64,000 nt of DNA from contig JAJTWR010000281.1 in the NCBI GenBank assembly GCA_021613335.1, positions 841,001 to 905,000 on the forward strand. Reading direction: 5' to 3'. Below are positions 43,263-54,846 of the stretch, in pieces; the first letter of the stretch is position 1, and the number at the start of each line of letters is the position of its first letter. The position numbers and the translations under genes were made by a program. This DNA comes from Whitmania pigra (lineage: Eukaryota > Annelida > Clitellata > Hirudinida > Haemopidae). The notes under the pieces are model-generated. The model ran no database searches. It had not been told where the DNA came from and saw nothing but the letters and a program-made list of their open reading frames with translations.

Positions 43263-44656
43263 GTCATTATCATTATTATTGACATATTACACAGAATACA
43301 TATTTCCTCCACAATGGTGCTTTTAGGAGAAAATGATGAAACTTCATCGTGAAGGAGAAATGAACACCCAATGAATCAAGAATGACCTGCCTCGTGTTTC
43401 TCGTCTCATGTATCTTATTTTGCCAAAAATACATTAATTATTTTGCAGCAATTGGACTAAATAAATAAATAAATTAATTAATTAATTATGGAGCAATTGT
43501 TTAGAGACGATGATTTTTTAAATTAAAAATTACTAATGTCCATTAAATAACAATATAGAACTTAAAAGGGGTTTAAGAATCACAGTTATATTTGCCTTAA
43601 AAGAATTCATTTAAAAGTAGTGAATCTATTAAAGCATCACTAATTACTTTCTTTTTTTTTAAGTTTTAAAACTTTATTCACCCTTGACTTAATAAGTTCA
43701 GAATTATATCCAAATGGAAATTGTAATAATAATGTATTAATAGTGTGTTAATAGTGTATTAATAGTGCAATAATAATATGTTAACAGTGTATTGATTACT
43801 TTGTGTCAACACAATCAACTCATCCTCTTTCAACTGACATTACTTCCTTCCGACATTCTTGTCAACAAAGACGACGCAGATTCACGCATTCGGAAAAATC
43901 TAAAAAATGAAACCTCTCTGACATCAACACGTGCACTTCTGCAGCGGTGATTCTACCTCAATGTTTTTTAAATGTTGTTGTTATTTTGTAAATTGTTATT
44001 GTAAATGTTATTAAAACAAAACAAGATTAAAACAGTTAGGCTAAGATTGAGAAAATCGAAAGCTTAACGGCAAATTAGTTATTTTCAAATCTTCGTTGAC
44101 ATTTGTTAAAAGCAAGTTGTGTATTTTCAAACTTCAATCATCTTTCAGCAAAACTCTAGAAAATTTTATTTAGGTCGTTTTCTTTCATATATACAATTAA
44201 TATTGTTATAATAATATTGCGTTAATATTTGGTCAAAAATAATTTCGTCCTTTCTTATTTTATATCCTTCTAATGAAAGTTATTTTACTCAAGGAGTGAA
44301 ATAAGAGCGCAATAAAATTTTATTAATTATAGAGCGGAAAACAAACAAAAATGTTTTATTAAAAACATTCAAATCTTTTTTTTCTTTAAATTGAATGCAA
44401 TAACAGATTAAACATTTCAAATATTAGTAAAAAATAATTAAAATATGGGTAATAAATTAATTAAAAATTTATTTAGCAGAGTATTATATTTAGTATCTTT
44501 TGTTTGTTCGAGGGACGATCAATCGCGTCTCTAAACTATCAGTCGAAATTTTGAAAAATTCTGTTCAAATAAACTCGATTTTTGTTTCCATCTAAAAATC
44601 TCTTATCTCATAATCTCTTAAGTAACGAGTAGGCTTAAAAAGCATTGAACTGGGCG
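43263..44656. other. Upstream region of XRN2
   Basis: AT-rich. The presumed promoter and 5' UTR of XRN2 lie in the last few hundred bases, but no clear core motif was seen. Confidence 0.35.
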
Positions 44657-47500
44657 ATGGGGGTTCCAGCATTTTTCCGTTGGTTAAGCAGAAAGTACCC
44701 ACTCGTGGTGGTCCACTGTAGGGAAGAGAAAGCCAAGATTATTGATGGAGTCAAGATACCAATCGACACAACACAGCCCAATCCAAATGGCTTTGAATTG
44801 GATAACCTATATTTGGACATGAACGGTATTATCCATCCATGCTGTCATCCGGAGAACAGACCAGCCCCGAACAACGAAGATGAGATGATGGAAGCAATCT
44901 TTGAATACATCGACAGATTGGTTGCCATCGTCAGACCAAGGAAACTCTTGTACATGGCCATCGATGGCGTGGCCCCGAGAGCCAAAATGAACCAACAGCG
45001 ATCCAGGAGATTCAGGGCATCGAAAGAAACCGTTGAGAAGAGAGATGAACGAGCGAAGGTCATAGCAGAATTAAAAGCAAGAGGCATTGAAATTGAACCC
45101 GACAAGCCTGAGACGCAACACTTCGACAGCAATTGCATCACTCCAGGAACGGAGTTCATGTCTCGCTTGGCTGAATGCCTCAGGTATTACATACACGTCA
45201 AGATGAACAGTGATCCTGGCTGGTCGCAAATCATGGTCGTTCTGTCAGATGCAAACGTGCCAGGGGAAGGAGAGCACAAGATTATGGATTACATCAGACG
45301 TCAAAGAGCTCAACCGAATCACGATCCAAATACGAGGCATTGCTTGTGCGGTGCTGATGCCGATCTCATAATGTTAGGTCTTGCAACGCACGAGACCAAC
45401 TTCACAATCATCAGAGAAGAATTCAAACCTCATCAGGAAAGAGCTTGTGAAATATGTGGTCAGACTGGCCATAAAATGGTCGAATGCACTGGCGCAGCAA
45501 AAGAAAAAGAAGGGGAATTTGACGAGAAAGTGTCATCCGTTGCATCGGAACAAGAATTTATATTTTTGCGTTTGAGTATCCTGCGAGAATATCTTTTCAA
45601 AGAATTGATGATTGTCAATCTTCCATTTGAGGAGGATTTCGAGAGAGCAATTGATGACTGGGTCTTGATGTGCTTCTTCGTGGGAAATGATTTTCTTCCA
45701 CATTTGCCCTCATTGGAGATAAGAGAAGGGGCTATTGACCGACTGATTGGACTGTGGAAAAGGGTACTGTACAAGACCAAGGGATATCTGACTGACAGCG
45801 GCCATGTACACTTGGACAGAGTGCAACTGATGTTAACCGATCTCGGAGAAATGGAAGATGCGATTTTCAAGAAGAGAAAAGAAACAGAAGAAATGTTTAA
45901 ACAAAGAGACGAAAACAGAAAGAGACAGAAAAAATCAAACGACGCTCCTGCCTCCATTCCCACAGGAGTTTTTGCACCTGTGCCTTTAGGCAAGAATGTC
46001 AAGAACGACACTTTAAACAGTAGCTTCATAAAAGATGAAAGGCAGAAAATCTTTAAAGCTGAATTATCAGGAAATCACAATAATGATTACAAAAAGAAAG
46101 AATCACTAGAATCTCACCCTAATGACAATCAGGAAAGAAACAGCAAAAAAAGAAAATTGGATGAAGACGACGACGAACCTGACGATAGTGTCCGACTGTG
46201 GGAAGATGGCTGGAAAGACAGATATTACATGAACAAGTTCAGCGTTGCTGCAGATGATCGCACTTTTAGGAGTACAGTTGCCAACGAATACATACTCGGT
46301 ATTTGTTGGGTTCTTCGTTATTATTACCAGGGATGTCCTTCATGGAACTGGTACTTTCCTTATCACTACGCACCCTTTGCATCGGACTTTGGAAACATTG
46401 CGAGTGAGACTATCAATTTCCCATTGGATACCAAACCATTCAAACCACTCGAACAGCTCATGGCTGTATTTCCAGCTGCCAGTAAAAAATTTCTACCTCC
46501 AACTTGGCAGGAACTTATGTATCGAGACGATTCCAAAATCATTGACTTTTATCCAAATGATTTTAAGATTGATCTTAATGGAAAGAAACAAGCATGGCAA
46601 GGCGTGGCACTATTGCCTTTTGTTGATGAGAAACGCTTGCTGGCCACACTTGAGACTGTTTATGCGGACCTGACAGAAGATGAACAAAGGAGGAATTCTC
46701 TTGGCGATGAGATGCTGTTTGTTAATAATAAGCACAAGTCATTTACTTCACTTGAAGCCTTATACGAAGGCGGTCATGATGAGACAAAGATTCATTTGAA
46801 TGTTTCCCTGACTGGAGGAATTGCTGGCCTCATTTGGTGTGATGAGTTGGTGGTTTTACCCGGAAATGTTGTCAGATCTCCTTTGCCGCGGTTGGATGAC
46901 TGCACGCATAATGAAACCATCTGCGTCAAATTCTTGAATCCCCAATATGATCCAAATTTTACATTCTCGGCCAAATTGCTGCCAAACGCAAAAATCCCAG
47001 AGCCACAGTTAACTGCAGGCATTGAAAATAATGGAGGGAGGTTTGCCAAAAACAATGAATATTCGAATACTCACGATTCTTCAGCAGCAAGAAGAATGCT
47101 CAGAGGAAGTTTAAATCATGGTCGAGTACCTCAACAGACACATCATGATGTTCGCCATGGTCGTGGAGAGGGTTCGTCCAGAAATCACTCCAATAATACT
47201 CACGATTTTAATAGAGGTGCCTTGACGAACTTTCATCACCAGAACTCCTCTGGGCGGTATCCCAACCAACACATGGGTTACGGCCAGGGCTACGGACAAG
47301 GGTATCCGAGTCAGCAAGACGGATTCAACCAGTATTCCAGACATCAAAGTCATCCAAACAATTCTACGGGATACAATCGCAATTACGGACAGCAAATTCA
47401 TAATAATGCGCCGAGCCAATATTCTCGAGACTACAATTCCAGGTCTAGAAATGACGGACAGCGCCATCAAAGGCATCATCCTTATCCAAGGTATCATTGA
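44657..47500 (+). CDS. XRN2: 5'-3' exoribonuclease 2 (XRN2/Rat1), intronless
   Basis: Nuclear 5'-to-3' exoribonuclease that degrades RNA from 5'-monophosphate ends, used in transcription termination (torpedo) and rRNA/snoRNA processing. The start is the ATG at 44657, giving the family N-terminus MGVPAFFRWLSRKYP and 947 aa (human XRN2 is 950). Features: LDMNGIIHP (53-61), DGVAPRAKMNQQRSRR (103-118), acidic catalytic-site stretches SDANVPGEGEHKIMDY and CGADADLIMLGLATHE, a CCHC zinc knuckle (C264, C267, H272, C277), FFVGNDFLPHLPSLEI, a basic linker, the XRN2 C-terminal domain (RLWEDGWKDRYYMNKF, GCPSWNWYFPYHYAPFASDF, GKKQAWQGVALLPFVDE) and a Gly/Gln/Asn/His-rich tail with repeated GYGQ. All the catalytic stretches I recall are intact. 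It has no intron, unlike the 20-exon DDX3 and 8-exon CFAP119-like genes here. AATAAA at 47574-47579 is a likely poly(A) signal. Confidence 0.96.
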   Translation: MGVPAFFRWLSRKYPLVVVHCREEKAKIIDGVKIPIDTTQPNPNGFELDNLYLDMNGIIHPCCHPENRPAPNNEDEMMEAIFEYIDRLVAIVRPRKLLYMAIDGVAPRAKMNQQRSRRFRASKETVEKRDERAKVIAELKARGIEIEPDKPETQHFDSNCITPGTEFMSRLAECLRYYIHVKMNSDPGWSQIMVVLSDANVPGEGEHKIMDYIRRQRAQPNHDPNTRHCLCGADADLIMLGLATHETNFTIIREEFKPHQERACEICGQTGHKMVECTGAAKEKEGEFDEKVSSVASEQEFIFLRLSILREYLFKELMIVNLPFEEDFERAIDDWVLMCFFVGNDFLPHLPSLEIREGAIDRLIGLWKRVLYKTKGYLTDSGHVHLDRVQLMLTDLGEMEDAIFKKRKETEEMFKQRDENRKRQKKSNDAPASIPTGVFAPVPLGKNVKNDTLNSSFIKDERQKIFKAELSGNHNNDYKKKESLESHPNDNQERNSKKRKLDEDDDEPDDSVRLWEDGWKDRYYMNKFSVAADDRTFRSTVANEYILGICWVLRYYYQGCPSWNWYFPYHYAPFASDFGNIASETINFPLDTKPFKPLEQLMAVFPAASKKFLPPTWQELMYRDDSKIIDFYPNDFKIDLNGKKQAWQGVALLPFVDEKRLLATLETVYADLTEDEQRRNSLGDEMLFVNNKHKSFTSLEALYEGGHDETKIHLNVSLTGGIAGLIWCDELVVLPGNVVRSPLPRLDDCTHNETICVKFLNPQYDPNFTFSAKLLPNAKIPEPQLTAGIENNGGRFAKNNEYSNTHDSSAARRMLRGSLNHGRVPQQTHHDVRHGRGEGSSRNHSNNTHDFNRGALTNFHHQNSSGRYPNQHMGYGQGYGQGYPSQQDGFNQYSRHQSHPNNSTGYNRNYGQQIHNNAPSQYSRDYNSRSRNDGQRHQRHHPYPRYH

Positions 47501-48026
47501 AGAAATTTCTAATGTATTTATGATGCCAATTTCATTATCAAAATCCATAATATTTTTGAAATATATAAATAGAAATAAATTGTTGGAGTTTACTGATTTC
47601 TTTAATTATGTTGTAATTAAACTATTTAAATCACTTATTAAAAATGAGTTAATTTTTTATTATGATGGCATTATTTGTTATTATTTGCTGGTAAATTCGT
47701 TACATTAACTTGAATTCTGGCAATAATGTGTTGCAAAAATTCTAAGGATTTAAACACGATTTTGAAAATAAGATGTGACAAATATTTTAAGTAACTTAAA
47801 TAATTACGCAAATAAATTAAAGTTTAAATCTAATTTTTGTCTCTTTATTCTCATTTGAAAAATAAATCTCTGGATTTAAAAAAAAAATCTAAAAATGAAT
47901 GGAAATTTGTTTAGAAAGTCTCGATATTTATGTTTCTCTTTCTTGAAAATATTTGAAAATTGAAAATGTACATTCCAGATTAAAAGCCGTTTGTTATCGA
48001 TTTCCTCCATAGTTGATAAAAACATA
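47501..48026. other. 3' flank of XRN2
   Basis: Contains the likely poly(A) signal AATAAA at 47574-47579. The rest is AT-rich with no feature. Confidence 0.4.
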
Positions 48027-49411
48027 GATATGAGCAGTGTTGTAAAAATTACCTCATTTCGGAAACTAGTTACAAGTAAAAGTAATACCTCAAAAAGCTA
48101 CTTAAGTATAAGTAAGAGTATTGTCTCAAAAATTTACTCAAGTAAAAGTTAAAAGTTACAGCGTCTAAAAGTTACTTTTAAGTAAAAATTACAAGTAACT
48201 TTGATGCCGCCATTATTGTGATCATACATCATTCCGTATTATTTAAAAGGAATTGTTTCTCTTATCGTTAAAACAATTACTGGTATTAACTGCTAGTTAC
48301 TGCTAACAGTCATTAAGTAATAACATTTGAACTAATGCATTCTTTTGGTGTTTTTTTTTATTTATTACATTACAATCACAAATTTTTGTTAATTTTTAAC
48401 ATAACTAAGTCCTCAAATAGTTTGTCACTCATTATGGTTCTTCAGCTGTTCTTTGTCATACCAGAAGAGCTGAATAAACGTTCAACAGCTGCACTAGCTG
48501 GCAGAGGAGTGTTCAACTGGATAAATAATTTCTTCAGGGTATCGCTTCCAGTAATAATGTTCATGTCATCTGATCGGTCTCGAAGGTACTGCATCAGAAT
48601 ATCAGTTGACCTTCTGCAATTGAAGAAACTGTCTTAAATACTGTCAGCATCAGATGAACGAGAGCTCAAAGCTCGTCCATCTTTGCTGCATTAGAAGATG
48701 CTACTTTGGCTACCAGTTTCTCATCAAGCTTGACAATCGTTAGCAACAGATATACCCTATTCCTTAACTTCTGTTGGATGCATGCGTTCCACGTGCTTCT
48801 TCAAGTTAGATGAAGAACCTTCATATGCTGAACATGTAGTTTTTGTTTCTGTTGGCAGAGTAGGCATGCATACTTATATGATTTTCCTTTGATTGAAATC
48901 TGAACATTTTGTTCAAATACGGCCACGGACTATCTTCACCCTTGTTCCTCTTATCTTCGCTAACGACACTAAAAATGGCTTCAAATGAATCCATACTACG
49001 ATATATTAAATCTTATATTATTATATGTATAAAATATTATATATTAAAAAAGCTTCGACTATGACTTATCAACAATTTCCGATTTAAAACAAAAACGACC
49101 GGCGATAACCACAATAACAAAAGAGCGATGATCGGGAAGGGGAAGGTTCTCGAACGAACCAAAGAATAACAATCTAGAATTTAAATTTTTTTAAAATAAA
49201 ATTAAACTAATTTAAAATGTTGTTTATGTTACTTTGTAACGTCTTGCGCCAAAAAGGTAACGAATTAAAAGTATGACCAAAAATAGTAATTTGTTACAAG
49301 TAAGAGTACAAAATTTTTTTTGTAATTGTTACAAGTACAAATTACCAAAAATGTAATTAATTACAGTAACGAATTACATGTAATTCGATACTGCACAACA
49401 CTGGATATGAG
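48027..49411. mobile_element. Decayed hAT transposon with perfect 8-bp target duplication
   Basis: The element spans 48035-49403 (1369 bp), flanked by perfect duplications GATATGAG (48027-48034 and 49404-49411). The ends begin CAGTGTTGT on both sides when read inward. Both subterminal regions are rich in short AGTTAC/AAGTAA and complementary GTAATT repeats (48050-48200 and 49225-49390), which are likely transposase-binding repeats. The interior holds a broken minus-strand transposase. Confidence 0.92.
48360..48900 (-). pseudogene. hAT transposase remnant with BED finger and C-terminal dimerisation domain
   Basis: On the minus strand, KSYKYACLLCQQK (near 48870) and, after a frame change, SNLKKHVERMHPTEVKE (near 48800) form the two halves of a BED-type CxxC...HxxxxH zinc finger. 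Further on, IQLNTPLPASAAVERLFSSS (48460-48525) and MSDKLFEDLVMLKINKNL are the hAT C-terminal dimerisation segment. Stops, a frameshift and the loss of nearly all the catalytic region between these two ends make it inactive. Confidence 0.87.
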
Positions 49412-51595
49412 TGCAATCGCAATCCCACTGAAGCGAAACCAAAGATTGACCCTAATATTACTAACATGTCCTTACAATAAATATTAACTTCATAATCTCA
49501 TGATAAATATAATTATCATTCCCTCTAAATATTAAACTTCATGTCTTCATAATAAATATAATTATGCCGTATCCTCGTAATAAATATTTATTTTCGGGTA
49601 ACATTAATGTGGGTGTTCGTTGTTTGTTGTTGGGGGATCTTAATTAAAATAAAATTAAATTAATTTGTAATAAGACCACGCAAGGGAAAATACCTATTTT
49701 TTGAGGGATTTGCTGAAAAAGTGTTTTATGGAACTGACTGACATCTTTCAAAGATACTAAAATAAATAAAGTGTTAATAAATTTATTTGGTTAAAATTAA
49801 ATTGATAAAACTAATTAGTTGCGTTAGCCAAAATAATCTGTCAAGCAATCATGATTTTGTGTCGTCATTGCTATTGTTACATCCACCTACGTAAAGTGGA
49901 TTTGAAATGCACGGTTGTCATTGAAGCAATGTTTGACATTAATTTTTAATCCAATCAGAATATAAAAAATGGTTATTTGAATTTCCATCATAATAAATTT
50001 ATAATTTCATAATAGTTATACCTTTTTCTTATGAAAATCTCATAAAACAGGAAATGAATAAGGTTTTCCAAGGCGAGGGATAATCTGTAATCACAATGCA
50101 ACCAATGCAATGAAGTTAATTAAATGCCATCGCCAGTCACCATTATCATCATCATCACCATCATCGACGTTAACCTTTTTAACTCGTCAGAAAACCCGCT
50201 CTTTCATCGAGAACATCAGAGGTTTTTTTTTCTCTGGAGAGTCTGGAAATTACGTTTCCATCAAATCAAAATAAAAGTTTATAAAAACCGAGTTATGAAT
50301 TAAAGTTATTTTTATTATTTACTAGTAATTTTATTCTATATAATTTATTAACAAATACGTTTCATTTTCATCTTTGTTAATATTTGTAACATTTCACATC
50401 ATTTTCTAAATGCGGAATAACATTTAGGCTTTAAATATTTCGATTTTTTTAATTTGTTAAAAATTAAGTCAATTAAGCAGATATGGTCCATAATGTAACA
50501 GCTGATCAGATTCTCTTTTTTTTAATGCTACTTATAAGTAAGAAACTGAATTAAACAGAATGAAAGAACAAAATAAATATTCATCTCAGTTATTCTTAAG
50601 GAAAATTCAATCAACGTTCATAATGTAAAATCTTGATAAAGATTAACAATTAAATCAATTCAAACCTAAATTAATCGTTATCATGATATGATATTAGATA
50701 TTTGTTAATTGAACATCGCAATACCATATTTCCCCAAAAGTCAGCCTTAGCCAGAATTTGCTGCTTGTTTCCTAAGGAGGCCAAAGATATCTGTCTTGGT
50801 ATGTTATTATTAGCACTCTATTTAATAAAGACATGAGGAACTTCCTTGCGGAGATAGGAATACGTAAGTAGCTTAGAGTTGTTTATCGCACAGACAACAG
50901 TCTCATTAAACCACTATAAATAAATGTTGTATTAAGTAGATCAAATAATAATAATAATAATAGGATTATCTGCTATTCTCCAGACTTTTGATATTGCGCG
51001 AAATAAGCTATTCCATGATCATAAAGGCACACATAATAGATGACAATTTTTAAGCTTGAAAATGAAGATAAAACGGCTTTGGGAAGAAGTTGGAAACTTT
51101 GTGCAGCCTAGAAACATGAGAATGAAGAATTTATAAAAAAACACTGACATTTGTGTTTCCTACGCACTGCTATGAAGTTCTCGTTTAAGAAGAGATTTCT
51201 TTTTGTAAAAAATATATTTTCTCTTTCTATTACTAAAAGGGAGAAATTGGGGCCAATGGTTCTGCTAGACATTGATGCAGAGGAAATTTAGTCCACAATT
51301 CATGGTTTGGAGATTTACGACGGTGTTCCAGAAAATGGCATAACGGCGTTGACTAAATGTATATAATTTTTTTTAATTTTTTAATGGAATGATATAAGTA
51401 TCCTAATATTCTCCAGTTGTGCTACTCATAATAAATTAATAAATAAATAAATAAAATGACGAACCTTACTCCTGAAACGTAATAATTTTTTACAACATCA
51501 ATATTAATTCATATCAATATTAATACATATATTAATACATATATCATAACATATGACATAAATTAATAGATGGGTCGGTAGAATGTTGCACTTGA
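49412..51595. other. AT-rich intergenic stretch
   Basis: No gene was recognised. A short open piece at 51240-51360 (GPMVLLDIDAEEI) might be retroelement debris but is too short to assign. About 50140-50165 has ATC triplets. Confidence 0.3.
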
Positions 51596-51890
51596 AAATA
51601 TGTTATAAATATGTTGTAAATATGTTGTAAATATGTTGTAAATATATTATAAATATGTTGTAAATATGTTGTAAATATATTATAAATATGTTGTAAATAT
51701 GTTGTAAATATATTATAAATATGTTGTAAATATGTTGTAAATATGTTGTAAATATATTATAAATATGTTATAAATATGTTGTAGATATGTTGTAAATATA
51801 TTATAAATATGTTGTAAATATGTTGAAAATATGTTGTAAATATGTTGAAAATATGTTGTAAATATGTTGTAAATATGTTATAAATATGTT
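51596..51890. repeat. Minisatellite of 11-bp units (AAATATGTTGT)n
   Basis: About 27 tandem copies of AAATATGTTGT with TTAT and TGAA variants. The minus-strand ORF of 90 codons over it is a by-product. Confidence 0.95.
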
Positions 51891-54846
51891 TTACAGACTT
51901 TCTTATTTTCAGGAAAGCTCGGTACTTCGTAATAAAACAACACAAACAATAACAATGATTCAAAATAATATAAACAATAACAATAATTAAAAAAATACAA
52001 ACAATAACAATAAAACAAAATAATACCAAATCAAATTCATGACATTAAGTCAACACCAATAAGAAGCAGCAGCATTACAAATAAATCAAGGAAATAATTT
52101 GTTTTCCAGCAAGATAATCTTAACAAAATCCAATTTATTGCGATCGTGGCATGTAATGTTATAATTTATAAACTATAATTATTTACTTTTACATTTTAAG
52201 TACTTTTATTTTATACTTTAGTATATTTTTTTAAAATTCAATTAAACCTATTTGAAAAATCTTTTAAACTGTCAAACTAAATTAGCATCATCTTAATCAG
52301 AACTTTATTTTTGTGACAATTAAAAATATTTAAGAAAAATTTTGTTAAGTTTGAAAAGTAATTAAAAATATCTTTAAAAAATTTATTGAACGTTTTGCTA
52401 GTAATTTCTTGTTACAGAAATTTATTTCTTAAGCTGTAAGATTTACGTTTAAAAAAAGTAACTAAAATATTCAAACCAAGTTTATGAGACAGTTGTTCAA
52501 CAGGATATTAGTAATTTCCTGTTTGAGATTTATTTCTTAAACTGCTTTAATGACAAGAAAAGTTGAATAGTTTGAATGTAAATTTCACAATGGTAAATAT
52601 CAATTGCCCCTGGCTCTAACTTTGCTTAAGCTTTGTTCTGTGAGTTGTTTCCCACCAGCATCAAAAATAAAAATATTATTTTTCCTTTTTTTTTTGGTCT
52701 TTGACACAATTTAAAGGAACATAAAATTTAAATAAAAAATTTAAATAATTAAAAATTAAATTTTATTTAATTGATTTATAGCTTTAAAAAAGAACTCGAA
52801 CTTTTAATAAGGTTTTGACCCTGGCAATGTGTGTCACCCAAATAAACTGGTTCATAAAAAATTTTAATGTGCAGTAAAAACTGTTATATTTTAACGTGAC
52901 CCTGTGGGTAGTTTTGTCTATATCAGGTGTCTACATTCAACCAAAGGAAAGTAAACCCACACAGATAGATAAACAAAATTCAAGTTTGGCTCATTTGTAG
53001 ACAAAATATAAGAAGAAACTGTAGCTATTATAATTTTTTTTTAAATGTTTTGACATCATTATGTTTTATCCTTTCTATATCCCTCAGCCTACCCTCCCAG
53101 ATCTTGTCCTGAATCGTAGATAATTCAAATGATACGCACTCTAAACAAAAGACGTTTAATTGATATAATAGGCTAGCTCAGGTATCTTATCATTCTTCAT
53201 GGTACAGCAATTGTAAGGTCAGGCTCAAAAATGCATTCTTCTTAATGAGTTTCATTGGCACAAGTACCTTTGTCACATACAATTTCACATCTATCATCCA
53301 ACGGTACTAAATTCTTAAAAGTCTGGAGGAAAGGCAAACCTAAATTATTGTTTTTTTGGAAACATTAAAATTCTCAGCAATGGACATGTTACCAGTAGAT
53401 TCTTAGAGCGTGCTAAGCAAAATCGTTGAAATACTTTGCCATTAATTAATTAGTTAAACTGAAATTAATTGCTTCTCTTTTTGCTCGCTTGAATGGATTT
53501 ACTCCTCCATTTTATCATGTGTTTTTAATCTCTTCTTTCCTTTCAAAAATGTTCGATATCTGATGTCGGCTAACTTTGACGTCTCTAGTTTTGAGAAATA
53601 GTTCCTTCATAATTACAAATTAACTCAATTTTTCCCAATGACAATCATTTTCTTAGAATCTTGTTTTCTTAAAATCTATAGCTACTGAAAAACATTCAAA
53701 AATCATTTAGACACGTGCGAATCGGGAGAAAACAGGAATTTTTAAATCTAGCTTAAGCACGCATGCAGAACTACTTTTTCGACAATTTGTTAGAAATTCA
53801 TTTTTTTTTAAACTAAAATGTTCTTATTGGCAAGTTTCGGAACCATTTTTAGCATGTTTTTAATAAAGATTCACAGGTTTGCAATTTAGATCTGTAATTT
53901 TGAGTCAAATTGTATCCGTTCTTGAAAAAAATGTTCTTAGACGCAGGTTTTTCGCTATATCAAGGTGTTCATGCAATCGGTTTTACTGTAATGGCTATGG
54001 GATTATAATTACTGTTATTCGCCTTATGTGAATACCAATTATCTTTAACGCTCTTTATGAATACTCTTAAATTTTTGATCAAAATCCTTTGAAGAGTCGT
54101 GAACACTGTTCTGGAATTTTATTTGACATGACTAAAATCACAAATTCTATAACTAACAAAAGGTGAAATTTAAGGAAACCGGAAAGTAAACTTTATTTAT
54201 ATATTTAAATATTAGTAAAAAAAATGTTTGTATTTAATCCTATGTTTACAAGTTTCATTTTTAAGCAGAATAAACATAATTTGAAAAATAAACTTAATAA
54301 ACGCAAGAAGCACTGTCATTAGGGCAAGAAGTCTTAAGATCTTTTAAATAATTAAATATTTTGTTAAATTATTTTGGATTTGAAAATGCATTAACTACTC
54401 TAAGCAGAATGTACAAAACTCATACTTTTAAAATACCACGGCATGCGAATAAATGACATTGTTATAAATAATATATCATGTTTTTAAGATCGCTGATCAT
54501 TAATAATTCAACACGACCATCCATCAACCAACGTACTATGCAAATATATGTAACATATATGCAAAAACAACTCGTGTGACATCTTAGCAATAGCGCTGTA
54601 ATTACTGAACTCAGAAACTCAAACGCAAGATCTCACCTTATCACTTTTTTAAAATCCATGAATATCAATTGCCGTAAAAAAACATATACTGAAACAATAG
54701 TCCCAACTACAGCTGTAACATTACTCTGCTATTTGACATTCTTACATATTTACAGATTCTGTTAAAAAACTCGATAAATGAGACAACCACAACTAAACCG
54801 CAAACCGCAGTTAAAGTTAATTTGTTCTCCAACCGTTGAAGTCGAT
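51891..54846. other. AT-rich intergenic stretch
   Basis: No gene, RNA or clear repeat was recognised. Scattered A- and T-runs only. Confidence 0.3.

Noticed and set aside
45460..46029. 189-codon minus-strand ORF
   Set aside because: Antisense shadow of XRN2, whose plus-strand frame is fully conserved.
51757..52029. 90-codon minus-strand ORF with repeated YNIFTTYLQH
   Set aside because: By-product of the 11-bp minisatellite.
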